Shown here piece by piece: positions 31,843-42,049 of a DNA stretch of 64,000 nt. Every line of letters begins with the position of its first letter. Positions within the stretch are counted from its first letter, which is position 1. The translations under genes were made by a program, and so were the position numbers. Origin of the DNA: Eurosta solidaginis (lineage: Eukaryota; Arthropoda; Insecta; Diptera; Tephritidae); assembly GCF_040869045.1 (NCBI RefSeq), contig NC_090320.1, positions 120,041,112 through 120,105,111 on the forward strand, read 5' to 3'. The notes under the pieces are model-generated. The model was given only the letters and a program-made list of their open reading frames with translations, searched no databases and was not told the origin of the DNA.

Positions 31843-34800
31843 TCGATGAGTGCTTACAGGAGTCCCTGTCTTAGAAGACCTACCTCCGGTGTAAAACACA
31901 GATCAATGTCCGTTGATCTTCGGCCCAACAAGTTGGTACCAATCGGTGAGCTGGGGTGTTCAAGTCAACCAGCCTTGGTTTGGCCGAGGAGGACTATCCA
32001 TCGTCCTCTTCCATTTTCGGGTAATGGCACCCGGTTGCACGGCAACTCCACCGCGAGTTCCGTGGTTGCCTCAGTTTCCCTTTTTCATTGATTTTATAAT
32101 CTCGGGTATCTGATTGTCAGGTCAATCAGATCGAGATTTGTGTTTTTGTCGCAATTTAGGAACGTGAACAACCTTTTCTGTCCTGAGCTGATTTTGCTCA
32201 GACATTGCTTGAGGGCGGCACCTCCCTCCAACGCTATGCACCACATGTTATGATCAAAAACGCCCGTTCGCCGTGAACCAACTACCGATGTAATCTATCA
32301 GCGCAAGTGTCTTTCCTTAAGCATGAATAGCTACTTAAATGTTCCATAGAGTGAGAGTGTCATATAATTCCTTGTGAATAAAACTATCTGGTGGTAATAA
32401 CCATTGTGGATAAGTACAAGTGTGTTGACTTCTTTCTGACAGGCACTCGCTTAAGTTAGCATAACGGGAAAATCTGGGTTGCCATTGTTGTTTCGGTTGA
32501 AAACGGCCAATTAGGGTTCTGTCCGGTTTTTGTAGTCACAAAAGTGTTGCTCCTGTTCCACAATATTTTAATTTTATATTAATGCGAAAATTTTTCAGTT
32601 CAGAGTTATTGATTTTCATTAAAAATTTAATCTATTATTTGAGGTTACTCCTCTATGTGTAAAAAGCATAGAGAACGTAGTTTTTCAAATTATTGTGAAC
32701 CACTTTTTAAACTCAGCAACAAATTATATCAGTAAAATATTTTCTAGGATTTCTGAATTTCTGTACCCAAGTTCTTCATGTTTGTGTAATACAAGAATCT
32801 GGTAAGAACATTTTTAAATGAAAAAACAACAATGTTATTGCAAAAAACGTATCTAGTAGTCAAAATGTCATTCATTCATATTTTTGCTTGTTCCTTTGGT
32901 GTGCTTCCACTCACAACACCGTTTTATTTGCGCAAGACTTTCACAGCGACAGAAATTAAGGCGGATTTACATAGATGCTTTGGTTGTGTTGCAACGATTT
33001 GACGCTTTGGTAGGCCCATAATATAAAATTGAGACTCCTTTGCTTTGAAGCGATGAAAGTGTTGTAAATATTCCTTTGAGAATTTCTCAACTTCTTGAGT
33101 CGCTTATCATTCAACAAACTTTTCATAGCATCATATAAGAGCGGCCATAAATTTAACTCATCTGTCGGGATAGGTAGGTAGGTTGAACTGGCCGGTCCAT
33201 GAGGACCTCACATAGACTGATTGAGTCCGTAGTGTTAACAGAAGTTTGTTTTAACGACCAAACTGAAAAACCCTATCAAAAACCAGGACCTATGTTATAA
33301 AATAACTCCGTCCTCTTGGCAAATACTAGAAGCTTCCTAGGACTTAAGCCACTTGCTGCTTCTAGATCTGACAGCTGTATATCTGTCGGGATAAGCATCG
33401 AAAGATTTACATAAACGATTTGGTTGCGTGTCTACGCTTTGAAAACGCCAGACGAAAAACCAATGAATGCCTTGCGTTATCTTTGCTTTGAAGCGACCAA
33501 AGCGTTTATATAATTTTGCCCTTATGTATTTATGTAAACAGCCATAGAAGTGACATTTTTCCCTAGGGAGAAATGTTATACGTGTAGCGCTTATATTTTG
33601 TTTAGAGTCTCTAAACTTTTTTGACTGTAATTTAGATAAATTTTACTTTCCGTATGTTCACGCATTGTTGGGGGCTACAGATCTTCTATTATTTATATTT
33701 CCGCGGAAATATATGCATCTATTTCATCTGTAAAAACTACAAAGTTTTATTAAACTATCAAATGCAACTCAGATTAAAGTAGTCTTACGTACCAAAAATG
33801 CAACTCTAGACCTAAGATTTGCATCAGGTGAGCGAGGCTGTAATAACAGACAGTGATGCTCACAAGTACTTACGACACAAACACTCACAAGATACATCTT
33901 CACTAATCATGGTACTAAACCACTTGCGCAACAAGACACATCGCGCTAGTCACAGGTACTTGTGCGTTTAAGATCATGTTGCAACTGAACCCAGCTAAAC
34001 GTTCTATTCAGTATTATGCAACTTTGTTCTGCATTATTTGCTACTTTATATATGCCCACATATTCATCGTTATTTGCTACTGTGGTATACAACTTCTAAT
34101 AACTCGCTTCGTTGTATAATCTTCCTCATTATTCTTCAATTAGGCTTCCATTTTATTCCACAATTTAGGGCTGTGGACAACCTTTTCAACCATAGACCTA
34201 TATTGGGGGGCTTTCCCGCCCCAGCAGTATCTTTGCAACAGCAGCTTGCCACACTGCAGTGATCTGACATCATTAAATCTGCCACATTTTTGGATGTGGC
34301 CATCCATTCTGCGAACGCCTCCTATTCGCTACGCAGTCTAAAGCAGCCTCAAACATCTCAAAAGACGAGATGAGCATCGGCCCACTCGTACATTTATCGA
34401 TTGTTTTTTGGCTGACGATAGACATACGTTTCTTCTTCACCATCTATCTTCCGTGTTTCATCATATTACCGGCATCTCCGGTTGCCACAATTATGGGATG
34501 TGGCCAACCTTTCATCTGCCCCTCAGGGTCAGCTTCTCAATGAATTTGGATATACTGTGACAAGCAAGAGACCAAATTCCCTTGGGTTTGCACGCCCCAA
34601 GGGAAAACAGGTCTACTCAGAGCGTGTCATAAAGTGAACTCTTATATGAAACCACAGCCACCGCGATGCTCCTACAAGGGCGCCATCCCAGGACAGGAGG
34701 TGAGACCTGAGTACAAAGCATCGTTCGATGCCGTGCATCAGATCACACTGGCTTCTCCTGCTCCCGCGGTAGCAGTTTTTATAAGGACCATGCGTAGGGT

Positions 34801-34943
34801 CCCACAGGGTGATACCCGCGTCCACCCTGCTACCTTTCGAGTAAAACACCTTACTCATGGATTAGGTACCCATGGTATAATGGTCGTCTTTTACGACCGG
34901 TATACCTACCGTGGGTATATTCTTTCCCCTAGCCCACAGGGGT
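31843..34943. mobile_element. 3.1-kb unidentified insertion inside gag with 15-bp duplication
   Basis: TTCAGATATTGAAAG occurs at 31828-31842 and again at 34944-34958. Removing the intervening DNA joins gag in frame, so these are target-site duplications. The 5' part (31843-32250) is GC-richer with hairpin-like phrases (CTTGGTTTGGCCGAGGAGGA). The middle is AT-rich, and the 3' part (34190-34943) is again GC-richer. No transposon protein is recognisable in any frame. The long duplication favours a LINE or SINE-like mechanism over a cut-and-paste element. A LOA-like fragment has inserted secondarily at 33173-33380. Confidence 0.7.
33173..33380 (-). mobile_element. 5'-truncated LOA-like LINE tail with 13-bp target duplication
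   Basis: ATCTGTCGGGATA is found at 33160-33172 and 33381-33393. Between them lies, on the minus strand, the last ~200 bases of the LOA-like LINE (compare 20180-20381), ending in a CCTACC run. The truncation, orientation and duplication are what target-primed reverse transcription leaves. Confidence 0.85.
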
Positions 34944-35450
34944 TTCAGATATTGAAAGATTGGCTCATCTTGCAAATGCGGACGCACCCGTGGAATACGC
35001 CGAGAGGGTAAAAATCCAGAGTTTTATAAATGGCATACGGGATGCCGGAACAAATTGAGCTACATACGCAAACCCAAAGCCAACATTCGCAGAAACGGTG
35101 TCACAAGCTCTGATTCAGGAAACAGCGTCGCTTCTGTGTAAGCCAGTTTTGAAAGCACGCCGTGTGGAAGTAGAAAGGCCAGAGTGGGTAGACGCAATAT
35201 TGGAGGCGCTGAAAGGATCGCAAAAGCGGAGTGAAAAAGTTATCAAATGCTTCAAATGCGGGAATTCCGGTCACATTACACGTCATTGCGATCTTGGTCC
35301 TAATAGTTCCAACAATGTGGGTGGCCGTAAACGCAAAGCTGGAGGAGATGAGCAAGAGCGAGTAAGAGGTAGAGATCAGAGGGAATGTGGATGGCAAGGA
35401 GCGTGTACTGACTGTAAATACGGGCGCATCTCATTCCTTGATCCGATCTG
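34944..35450 (+). pseudogene. Gag C-terminal half with zinc knuckle
   Basis: After the duplication the frame continues with ERLAHLANADAPVEYAERVK and QSFINGIRDAG, reaches a stop near 35056, then reads ETVSQALIQETASLL, VERPEWVDAILEALKGSQ and a CCHC knuckle CFKCGNSGHITRHC (residues C-x2-C-x4-H-x4-C) at 35250-35291. The knuckle would bind the packaged RNA. Confidence 0.8.
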
Positions 35451-35953
35451 ATTTGGTCAACAGGAAAGTATAGCCATTACCTGGAGCAAGATTGCGTACG
35501 ATTACTGGCGAGTATAACCAAGTCCGGGGAGAAGTGATCTGTGAATTCTTAATTGGGAAGGTCATGGTTTTACACAAATTCGTTGTGGCGGAGGTTGTTG
35601 ATGAAGTTATATTGGGAGTGGATTTCTTGGTTGACCATGACATCAAGATCGATATGCAGAGAAGGGTGATGCGTTATGAGAACCAGGATATACCACTTAA
35701 CTTCAGTTTGGAAAGGGTTCAGTTGGAGAAAGGGTTCAGTAGTAATCGAGTACTGGTGGAGAAGACTCGACAAAAACCACGGAAGTCAGAGGCAAAGGTT
35801 AATAGTTCGAGTGGGCCAAATAAAGCAAAATCAAAAGTACCTGCGAGAGAAACACTGGCATTGACAAAACCTAAAAGACGCAGGAAAACGAGCAACGAAT
35901 TTCCGAAAAAGAATGCGAGGGTAGTTTCAAGCCGGAACGCACTACTGTTGTGA
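35380..35953 (+). pseudogene. Gypsy aspartic protease remnant
   Basis: The expected DTGA active site reads VNTGASHSLIRSDL (about 35410-35451), so the catalytic Asp is Asn. A stop at about 35469 follows. Downstream, GEVICEFLIGKVMVLHKFVV and VILGVDFLVDHDIKID are the flap-to-C-terminal part (ILG.DFL). After that comes a basic, non-conserved tail where RT should begin, marking the internal deletion. Confidence 0.75.
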
Positions 35954-36336
35954 AACGTGGGAACGATACTGATTATGCGAAGCCAATCCGTCAAGCGCAA
36001 GCTTTACGAAGTAGTTCATTGGCCAAGCAACAGAGTGCGAGGGAACGATCTAGGATAATGAGTAGTAAGATGAAACACATGTACGACAAGGAAAATAATG
36101 TGGTAAAGTTTCCGGGAGGGAGATTTGGTACTGCTATACAACCCTTACCGGCGGAAAGGTATTCCATCCAAATATCGGTGCAGTTGCGAAGGCCCGTACA
36201 GAGTTGTGAAGGCGATCAGTGTTGTCATCTACCGCATACAAGCAATTGGGAAATCACGATATAGAAGAGTGGTACATTTGGCGATGCTAGCAGCGTTTAG
36301 ATCGAGAGATTTGTCTGATCGGGTCGATCAGACTTA
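35950..36336 (+). pseudogene. Integrase C-terminal (GPY/F-like) remnant
   Basis: Two overlapping frames show MYDKENNVV then GRFGTAI, and VLLYNPYRRKGIPSKYRC, CEGPYRVVKAISVVIYRIQA and RRVVHLAMLA. The GPY motif and basic strands are the integrase C-terminal domain that ends gypsy Pol. A frameshift near 36120 separates the parts. The catalytic core is not present upstream. Confidence 0.75.
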
Positions 36337-36348
36337 GGTGAAGGGCAG

Positions 36349-36946
36349 TGTTACGAATATTAACAAAACTAAGGGGTGCTGCTATCTCTAAGCCGATTCT
36401 AAGCAGTGACGCGGATTCACATCAATAATTCAATCATTATGTATCTACATAAACGAAACAATAATTGCGTCTACACATATGTACCATGTACGTATACGAG
36501 CAGCGGAGAGTCAATGCACAAACACATGCATATATCTGAGATACTCCTGAAAGTATGCAATGAGAAAAGCTATAAAATCGTGCAATTGTAGCTAAAGCTG
36601 AGAAGTTTGAGAGCTAATGGCAACTAGTAGATTCTGGAAGCGCCTAGAAGATGCGAGGGTTGAAATCAGAGAGTATATAAAGCAGCAAATGTAGAGGCGC
36701 TGGAATTCAGTTTGAGTTGAGCTATCAAGCAGTTATTGATTAAGCACGCAATCTGGCTCGCAATAGTAGAGTTTCATTTGAACTATCAATCAGTTTGATT
36801 GTTAAGCAAGCTAGTTGCAAAGTATAAGTGTTATTGTGAAGTACTTTAATAAAGGCCATTTTTCCATTATTCAATATTGAAGTTATTTATTCAACAGTTT
36901 AGCGATACGAACTTAGAAGAGGGTTGCAAATAAGAGGATCGTTACA
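36349..36946 (+). repeat. 3' LTR of the SAP-Gag gypsy element
   Basis: Matches 30238-30848 with few substitutions; it lacks about 13 bases near the end (TTGCAAGTAAAA region of the 5' LTR). The GGTGAAGGGCAG just before it is a weak polypurine tract. Confidence 0.85.
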
Positions 36947-37206
36947 ATATTTTTTAAAGCTGAGATCAGAACCCTTCGAATATTTGTTTCTCTGTTTTAT
37001 ATTTCTTTTAAATGCAACTAATGGATCTGATGATAATATCAAACGGGTCATTAAGTCCGTATTGCTTTGTACTCTTCCAGTTTTTCGTGTATGATTACGC
37101 CGATATTTTCTTATGTTTTTGTGTGAACATTATAAGGCTTCTTCTGATAAAGAACCTGATAAAAAACGTGGAAGTACAGATTAAGACAAATAAATCAAAA
37201 CATAGC

Positions 37207-38940
37207 TTAAAAATCATTACCTATTGGTAAATCAAAGTATTTAATTACATCACATCCATGCACTAAAACTTTATGCACAGAACTTGGCATGTTATACCAA
37301 CCATAATTTTTTAGGTATATCTCTCTTGTTTCGGTGAACAAAACACTAAACTCTTGGATTTTTATTTCTTTTCCACAGGAGAGGACTCTAAGCACCAGAG
37401 AAAAATTATGGATTAGTAACTTATCCAGACGAGTAATTTCTGCGGCAACGTCACTATTTAAAAAAAAAACGTCGAGCTGTATTTCCATCATTAGTTGTGC
37501 CAAACCCTTGCTTGACTTGATCAATTATCAAACCTGTTTTATCTTTGAATTATTTTTGTACACGGGTTTTAGTTTCAATAAATTTAGCCTTATTTTCTAT
37601 TCTGACTTGCCATTTCTTAAAAGGCAGACGGTAGGCTATGTGCAGTAAACATTCAAAGAATCGAATCCAGCAATGGAGGGTTGATAACCCAAATTTATAA
37701 TGATCTGGATTTGGTATTTTGTTTTGTTCAATATTGTTCATTTCCGTTGGGCTTGCATAACATATAAAACATCTGCTCGAAGAATTGGTGTTTGTTAAAA
37801 CATTAGCTACTGCACCGTCAATCATAGTGCAGTGCATGACGTAGGAAATTTCAGCTATTCCCTTCTTATTTTTGAAAATATCGCATTCCAAATCATCAAT
37901 CATCTGAACCTTTTTATTATAATCAGAATAATTCTTTCGTATAAATAAATTTCACTGGCCTACAGAAGAGAGTAGAAGGAGGAGTTCGGTTCACCCATAT
38001 TTCATTACCTGATGAGAAATCGATGAGCCTTAAATTGTGAAAAAAAAATTTAAAAATTTACAATATATGGGGGATTCCATCCCATTTCGACCAATCTTGA
38101 ACCCGACCCCTTTAGAATTGGCTGAAAGTTTTTCTTCTTTTTCTAGCTTACGAAAGACGTTTTTCAGAATTTTTTTAAATTTTTTCATCCAACTCAAAAA
38201 AAGTTATGAATTTAAAAAAAAACACCGTTTTTGTTTTCAAAATGCTATAACTTTTTCAAAAATTGACCGTTTGGGATCTTTTTTTTAATTTGTTTTTAAA
38301 TGCACTTTTCGGAAAAAATACAAAAAAATATTTAAAGTTTTTTTTTGTAATTTTTCAGTTTTTCGAGATTTTTCGAATTTCGCCATTTTTTTTCTCATAA
38401 AAAACTTCAATCAATTCTGCAATCATCCCCAACCAATCCCGGAGTGAGCCGATAATTTTTTTTTTTATTTAATTGAAAAAAAAACTTTAAAATTTTTTTT
38501 GTATTTTTTCCGAAAAGTACATTAAAAACAAATTAAAAAAAAAAAGATCCCAAGCGGTCAATTTTTGGAAAAAGTTATAGCATTTCTTCCTTAGTATGTT
38601 CTTCAAGTATTTTACTTATCTTTCGCGATTTTGACTTTTCTGAAGTTACTGAAAACTCTACTTGCGGTCTGCCTCTTTTTCCCGTACTGGTGCTTGATAT
38701 CTGAAATTTATATTTAATTACAAACTTCCACACTACAAAGCATACATTAAATACATTATCGGGATCTTCAGTTTCAAATACTGCCCATTGAAGCCAAGAA
38801 GATTTCCATTTAATAAATCGCTCTTGTTTATAGGCAGCTTCTTTCCACTTGTTGTTCATGTCATAATTGAATCTATAAACAATTTTCCTCACATTATTTC
38901 TATCAAATTCAACATTAGTTAACTTTTCGCTCCGCTCGAA
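37207..38940 (-). pseudogene. Transib-like (RAG1-core-related) transposase relic
   Basis: Reading the minus strand: an N-terminal piece (38940-38575) has NNKWKEAAYKQERFIKWKSS and TGKRGRPQVEFSVTSEKSKS, a DNA-binding style start. A middle piece (37903-37550) has MIDGAVANVLTN, the zinc-like CFICYASPTEMNNI, and FGLSTLHCWIRFFECLLHIA. A third (37524-37207) has TREIYLKNYGWYNMPSSVHK and VLVHGCDVIKYFDLPIG. The last matches the RAG1/Transib core pattern H-K-x-L-x-H. Transib transposases are the DDE relatives of RAG1 and cut DNA at terminal repeats. Frame breaks, a missing C-terminal catalytic part and an inserted inverted repeat (38239-38587) make it inactive. Superfamily call is from remembered family motifs. 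Confidence 0.6.
38239..38587. repeat. Inverted-repeat (hairpin) insertion in the Transib relic
   Basis: The left arm from AAATGCTATAACTTTTTC (38239) through GACCGTTTGGGATC is repeated inverted on the right, ending with GAAAAAGTTATAGCATTT (38570-38587). Arms are about 100 bases with a ~140-base centre. A small non-autonomous element is the likely explanation. Confidence 0.6.
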
Positions 38941-39049
38941 GTGTAGGATACGTTAAATCGAGACTTTCGAAGTGAAGTTGGGGCTGAATGAAAACGGAAC
39001 GCAGGATAGCAAAGTTACCAAACTGAGAAAATTTCAGTTCAGTTCGAAG

Positions 39050-39580
39050 TGCAGAATAGGGCTGAATGTTTACTCCTAGATAATTCAAGAAAGGCTTTGA
39101 TTTATTTTATAATCTCCTATGGTTAGGGCTAACTCATCTACAATCCGTTTTGAGCTCACCAAAACCACTTCTGTTTTGTTGCTAGTTATCTCCAGTCCCA
39201 TGTTCGTCAGCTATTACATTATTTTTCTCACGACGTCATTACATAATGCTTGGAGCAGATCGAGTTTCTTGGCCACTACTACTACGACAATATAATCTGC
39301 ATAACCAACAATTTCCGTGCCTCCGGGAAGTTCGATTTGAACCCCACCATTTTAAATCGCATTCCATAGCGTTGGACTTTGAGCAGATCCTTGAGGGCCT
39401 CGCAGATGATGTTATGCTTTCTTGTTCCCTCATCCGTATGAAAAAGCTGTACTCTGTCGCTTAAATAGCTACCAATTATTCTAAGCAGGTAAGTAGTTGT
39501 GCCAGTGGCGTAACTATACCATCTAAGGCCCGTGGCAAATTCTTTTGATAGGACCCTATTAATAAAAATAGTCAAATATA
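39050..39580 (-). pseudogene. R1-like LINE reverse transcriptase fragment
   Basis: Minus-strand frames read YLLRIIGSYLSDRVQLFHTD, then EIVGYADYIVVVVVAKKLD where an FADDLA-type catalytic site belongs, and LTNMGLEITSNKTEVVLVSS. The order matches RT motifs B to E of R1-group LINEs, but the DD pair reads DY and the GVPQG motif is lost. Two adjacent stops follow IILS in one frame. Only a fragment is left. Confidence 0.65.
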
Positions 39581-39779
39581 GTCAGGTTGTACTCATTTTA
39601 ACGTTAATAAACTTCGAGATTTTCATCGGTCTCAATTACACTTAGTATATGTCCCACTAATGGCCATAGGCCTCCCCTCTTAGGCAAGAGAGAATGGACT
39701 GTAGTCCATGCTAGCCCAATGCGGAGTCCTGAATGCATTTACAATAAAACAAAAATAACAATTTAATTTCAAGAAGATA

Positions 39780-40290
39780 TGCTATAAAATAACTAGGTTC
39801 TCCGTCCGTACAGGAAGCTTCCTAGGACTTAAAGCACTTGCTGCTTCTAGATCTGACAGCTGTAACACTCCTAATAGCTGGAGTCTTAGCCTGGCAGGCG
39901 CAGAGCACGAGCGCAGAATGTTCTCGATCGTTTCTTCCTCCAACGCGCACTTCCTACATCTGCTATCACTGACCAAGCCTAATTTAAAGGCATGTGACGC
40001 CAGAAGGCAGTGTCAAGTCAGAATACCCGTCATGAGTATACAGTCCTCTCTTTTTTAATGATAGAAGCAATATTGTTAGTCTAAGGTTGTAAGACCTATA
40101 CATAATATTCGACACTTTACAGCCCGCGCTTGAACCCACGCCTTTCCCGCTTGGTCCATCATGTGCACCTTTCGCCTTCGCTTAATCTCGCCCAGTCTAA
40201 ATGACGCTATACTACTATGGCCGTATGGTCGGCGCTCAAGCTACCCCGAGGCACCGAGCCTGGTTGCAGTTGTTAACGCTATGTTCTTGA
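39780..40290 (-). pseudogene. LOA-like LINE C-terminal fragments
   Basis: On the minus strand the 39976-39782 frame gives MVSDSRCRKCALEEETIENI and SDLEAASALSPRKL, the same Cys-rich tail as at 20.05-20.25 kb. The adjoining 40290-40090 part corresponds to about 16760-16850 of the LINE (complement of CATACGGCCATAGTAGTATA). The two blocks are rearranged or deleted relative to the 12.4-kb copy. Confidence 0.7.
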
Positions 40291-40514
40291 ATAAACTTGG
40301 TCTTTCTTCGCTATACTCTACTTCGCTAAATAAAAAGGTTGTGGTTTTCTTTTATAAACGTTATACAATTCACTCTTGTTATTTATTAATAATTAGAAAT
40401 TATTTCCAAACCAGTATTTTTTAGTTTTGTTAACTTTAACACTTCACCTTTTATATACTTGATAAAATTAAAATATTTTAAATTAATATATAGGAGCGCG
40501 TCCGCGATTGCCGA

Positions 40515-41340
40515 CTATTGATAGTAGACTGAGTTGACTGCAATGACGATTTGCGCCTTTCCACTCGTCGCGTTCGGCTGCGCATAAGAATTCCGCCGCC
40601 GTTGATATATTGATAAAGGCGGCTTAAACATCCTGCCCGCCCTGCAGGGAGGTGCTTGTAAGCACCTTCTGCAGTTCCTACAAGGCGCGACTGGCCGTAT
40701 TGCGCCGTTTGCAGGCCTTGTGGGGTGCGTGCGATCGTGGGTTTTGCTGCCCCTGCAAGTTTGAGGGAGGTCCCCGTTTTCTTCGGATTGTGCGCCTTCT
40801 TTTTCTTCTTCCCTTTTTGCTTGGGTTTTGGCTTCCGCGGCGTCTGCAGGTTTTTGTACTGGGGCTTTGTGCTGCCCACGCCGACTTTTCGGCCAATCGT
40901 GCAGGAGGGTGTGGTGAGCCAGTCTGCAAATTTTGCAGGACCCTCGGGAGTCGCATTCCCCCGTGTTGTGCGTGAGGGCCAGGCAATTAACGCAATATCC
41001 CTGTGTCCTGGCCACTGTTGCACGCTGCGGGGGCCGCATCGCCTTGGAGGCCGGGCAGGTCCGCAGCGCGTGATAGCGGTGGCAGGGCCGACATTCAAGT
41101 TGTCGGTCCTGCCGTGGGAGCCAGTGGGCATGTTGGTCGAGATGCCATGATGGTGTCGTCCTGAAAGTACAAGTGCAGACAGAGAAACGAGAAGTAGTTG
41201 CTGTGCGCGAAGAGTGCTCCATTGGAAGGAAGCACAGTTTTACTAAGAGGCGCATAACTAGCCCATTTTGGGTGCGAACCTCTACAACCCGAATATGTTT
41301 GTCAGGGCCCAGGCCAACGTTTTCGATTCGTCCCAGACGC
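40515..41340 (-). pseudogene. Integrase C-terminus continuous with a CCHC zinc-knuckle domain
   Basis: One uninterrupted minus-strand frame runs from the integrase C-terminal domain (RIENVGLGPDKHIRVVEVRT, GLVMRLLVKLCFLPME) through a linker into CRPCHRYHALRTCPASKAMR, YCVNCLALTHNTGEC and CKICRLAHHTLLHD. These are three Cys/His clusters usually called Gag-like in insect Pao/BEL elements, followed by a Lys/Glu-rich and Pro-rich tail to 40515. Their position after integrase instead of in Gag is the odd point. The knuckle residues are intact, so this part is better preserved than the rest. Role unknown; nucleic-acid binding is the natural guess. Confidence 0.7.
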
Positions 41341-42000
41341 CACTCGGTTGGTGGGAGCGCATCTTCTTTGATTATGTCGAGGTCGCCTGGTTGAGGATTT
41401 CGCTGTGGCGTTTGCCATGTAAAGCGCTTCTGAAGGTCCTACAGATAATCCTTTTTCCAGCGTCGACTAAATTAGTAATGAAGCGATTTGAGTTTTTCCC
41501 ATCGATTTATCCAGGAGAGGTCTTCTGCGTTTGGCTGAAGAATGGCTTATAGCGGTGCACCTCGAAGGAAGTGACCCGGAGTGAGCGCTGTGAAGTCAGT
41601 TGGGTCTTGGGATAGCGAGGTTAGAGGCCTCGAATTAAGAACTGCTTCAATACGCACCAACAGCGTCGTGAATTCTTCGAATGTAAACTTGTGGGATGCA
41701 GCGGTTTTTTTAAGTGGGTTTTAAAACTCTTTACTGTGCCAGTTTATTCCTTGGGGCATATTTCTGGGCAATGTCCGCGGAGCATTCGTTAAGAAATTTA
41801 ACGAAGTCTCGTTCGAGTGCGCGCTGAGCGCCCATGAACGTTTTACCATTGTCGTTCATCATTTTTGAGGGATTACCTCGTCTGCCGACGAATCGAGCGA
41901 ATGATGCCCGAAAGGCTTCGGTGTTAAGGTCCGAGCATAGCTCGAGGTGTACTACCTTTGTGGAAAAACAGACGAATACAGCCACTTACCCTTTTATGAT
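41260..42000 (-). pseudogene. Pao/BEL integrase core
   Basis: The 41985-41731 frame shows VFVCFSTKVVHLELCSDLNT, SFARFVGRRGNPSKMMNDNG (with the second catalytic Asp, NDNG) and FLNECSADIAQKYAP. After a frame break it continues to the [11 protein letters not shown] region and to GHFLRGAPL, then into the C-terminal domain LPPTEWRLGRIENVGLGP. The zinc-binding N-terminus and first Asp lie in the decayed upstream part. Confidence 0.75.
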
Positions 42001-42049
42001 AGTGGTCGACCTCAGAACCGATGCTCTTATTGGGAAAGGACCTGCAAAG

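Larger units (their letters stand above)
30238..36946 (+). mobile_element. Ty3/gypsy element with SAP-like Gag; pol core deleted
   Basis: Two LTRs (30238-30848 and 36349-36946) in the same orientation, both TGTTACG...GTTACA, bracket the element. The four bases ATAT flank both sides as a likely target duplication. Inside are a primer-site-like sequence, gag, a protease remnant and the last part of integrase. RT, RNase H and the integrase catalytic core are missing. A 3.1-kb foreign insert splits gag. The LTRs are close to identical apart from a ~13-bp difference near the end and scattered substitutions. Confidence 0.85.

Noticed and set aside
34634..35011. A 125-residue ORF at the end of the 3.1-kb insert
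   Set aside because: It runs across the insert/gag boundary into a different frame from Gag and has no recognisable domain.
40725..41150. A 141-residue plus-strand ORF rich in Phe, Gly and Arg
   Set aside because: It is the shadow of the minus-strand CCHC domain, whose Cys/His spacing is conserved.
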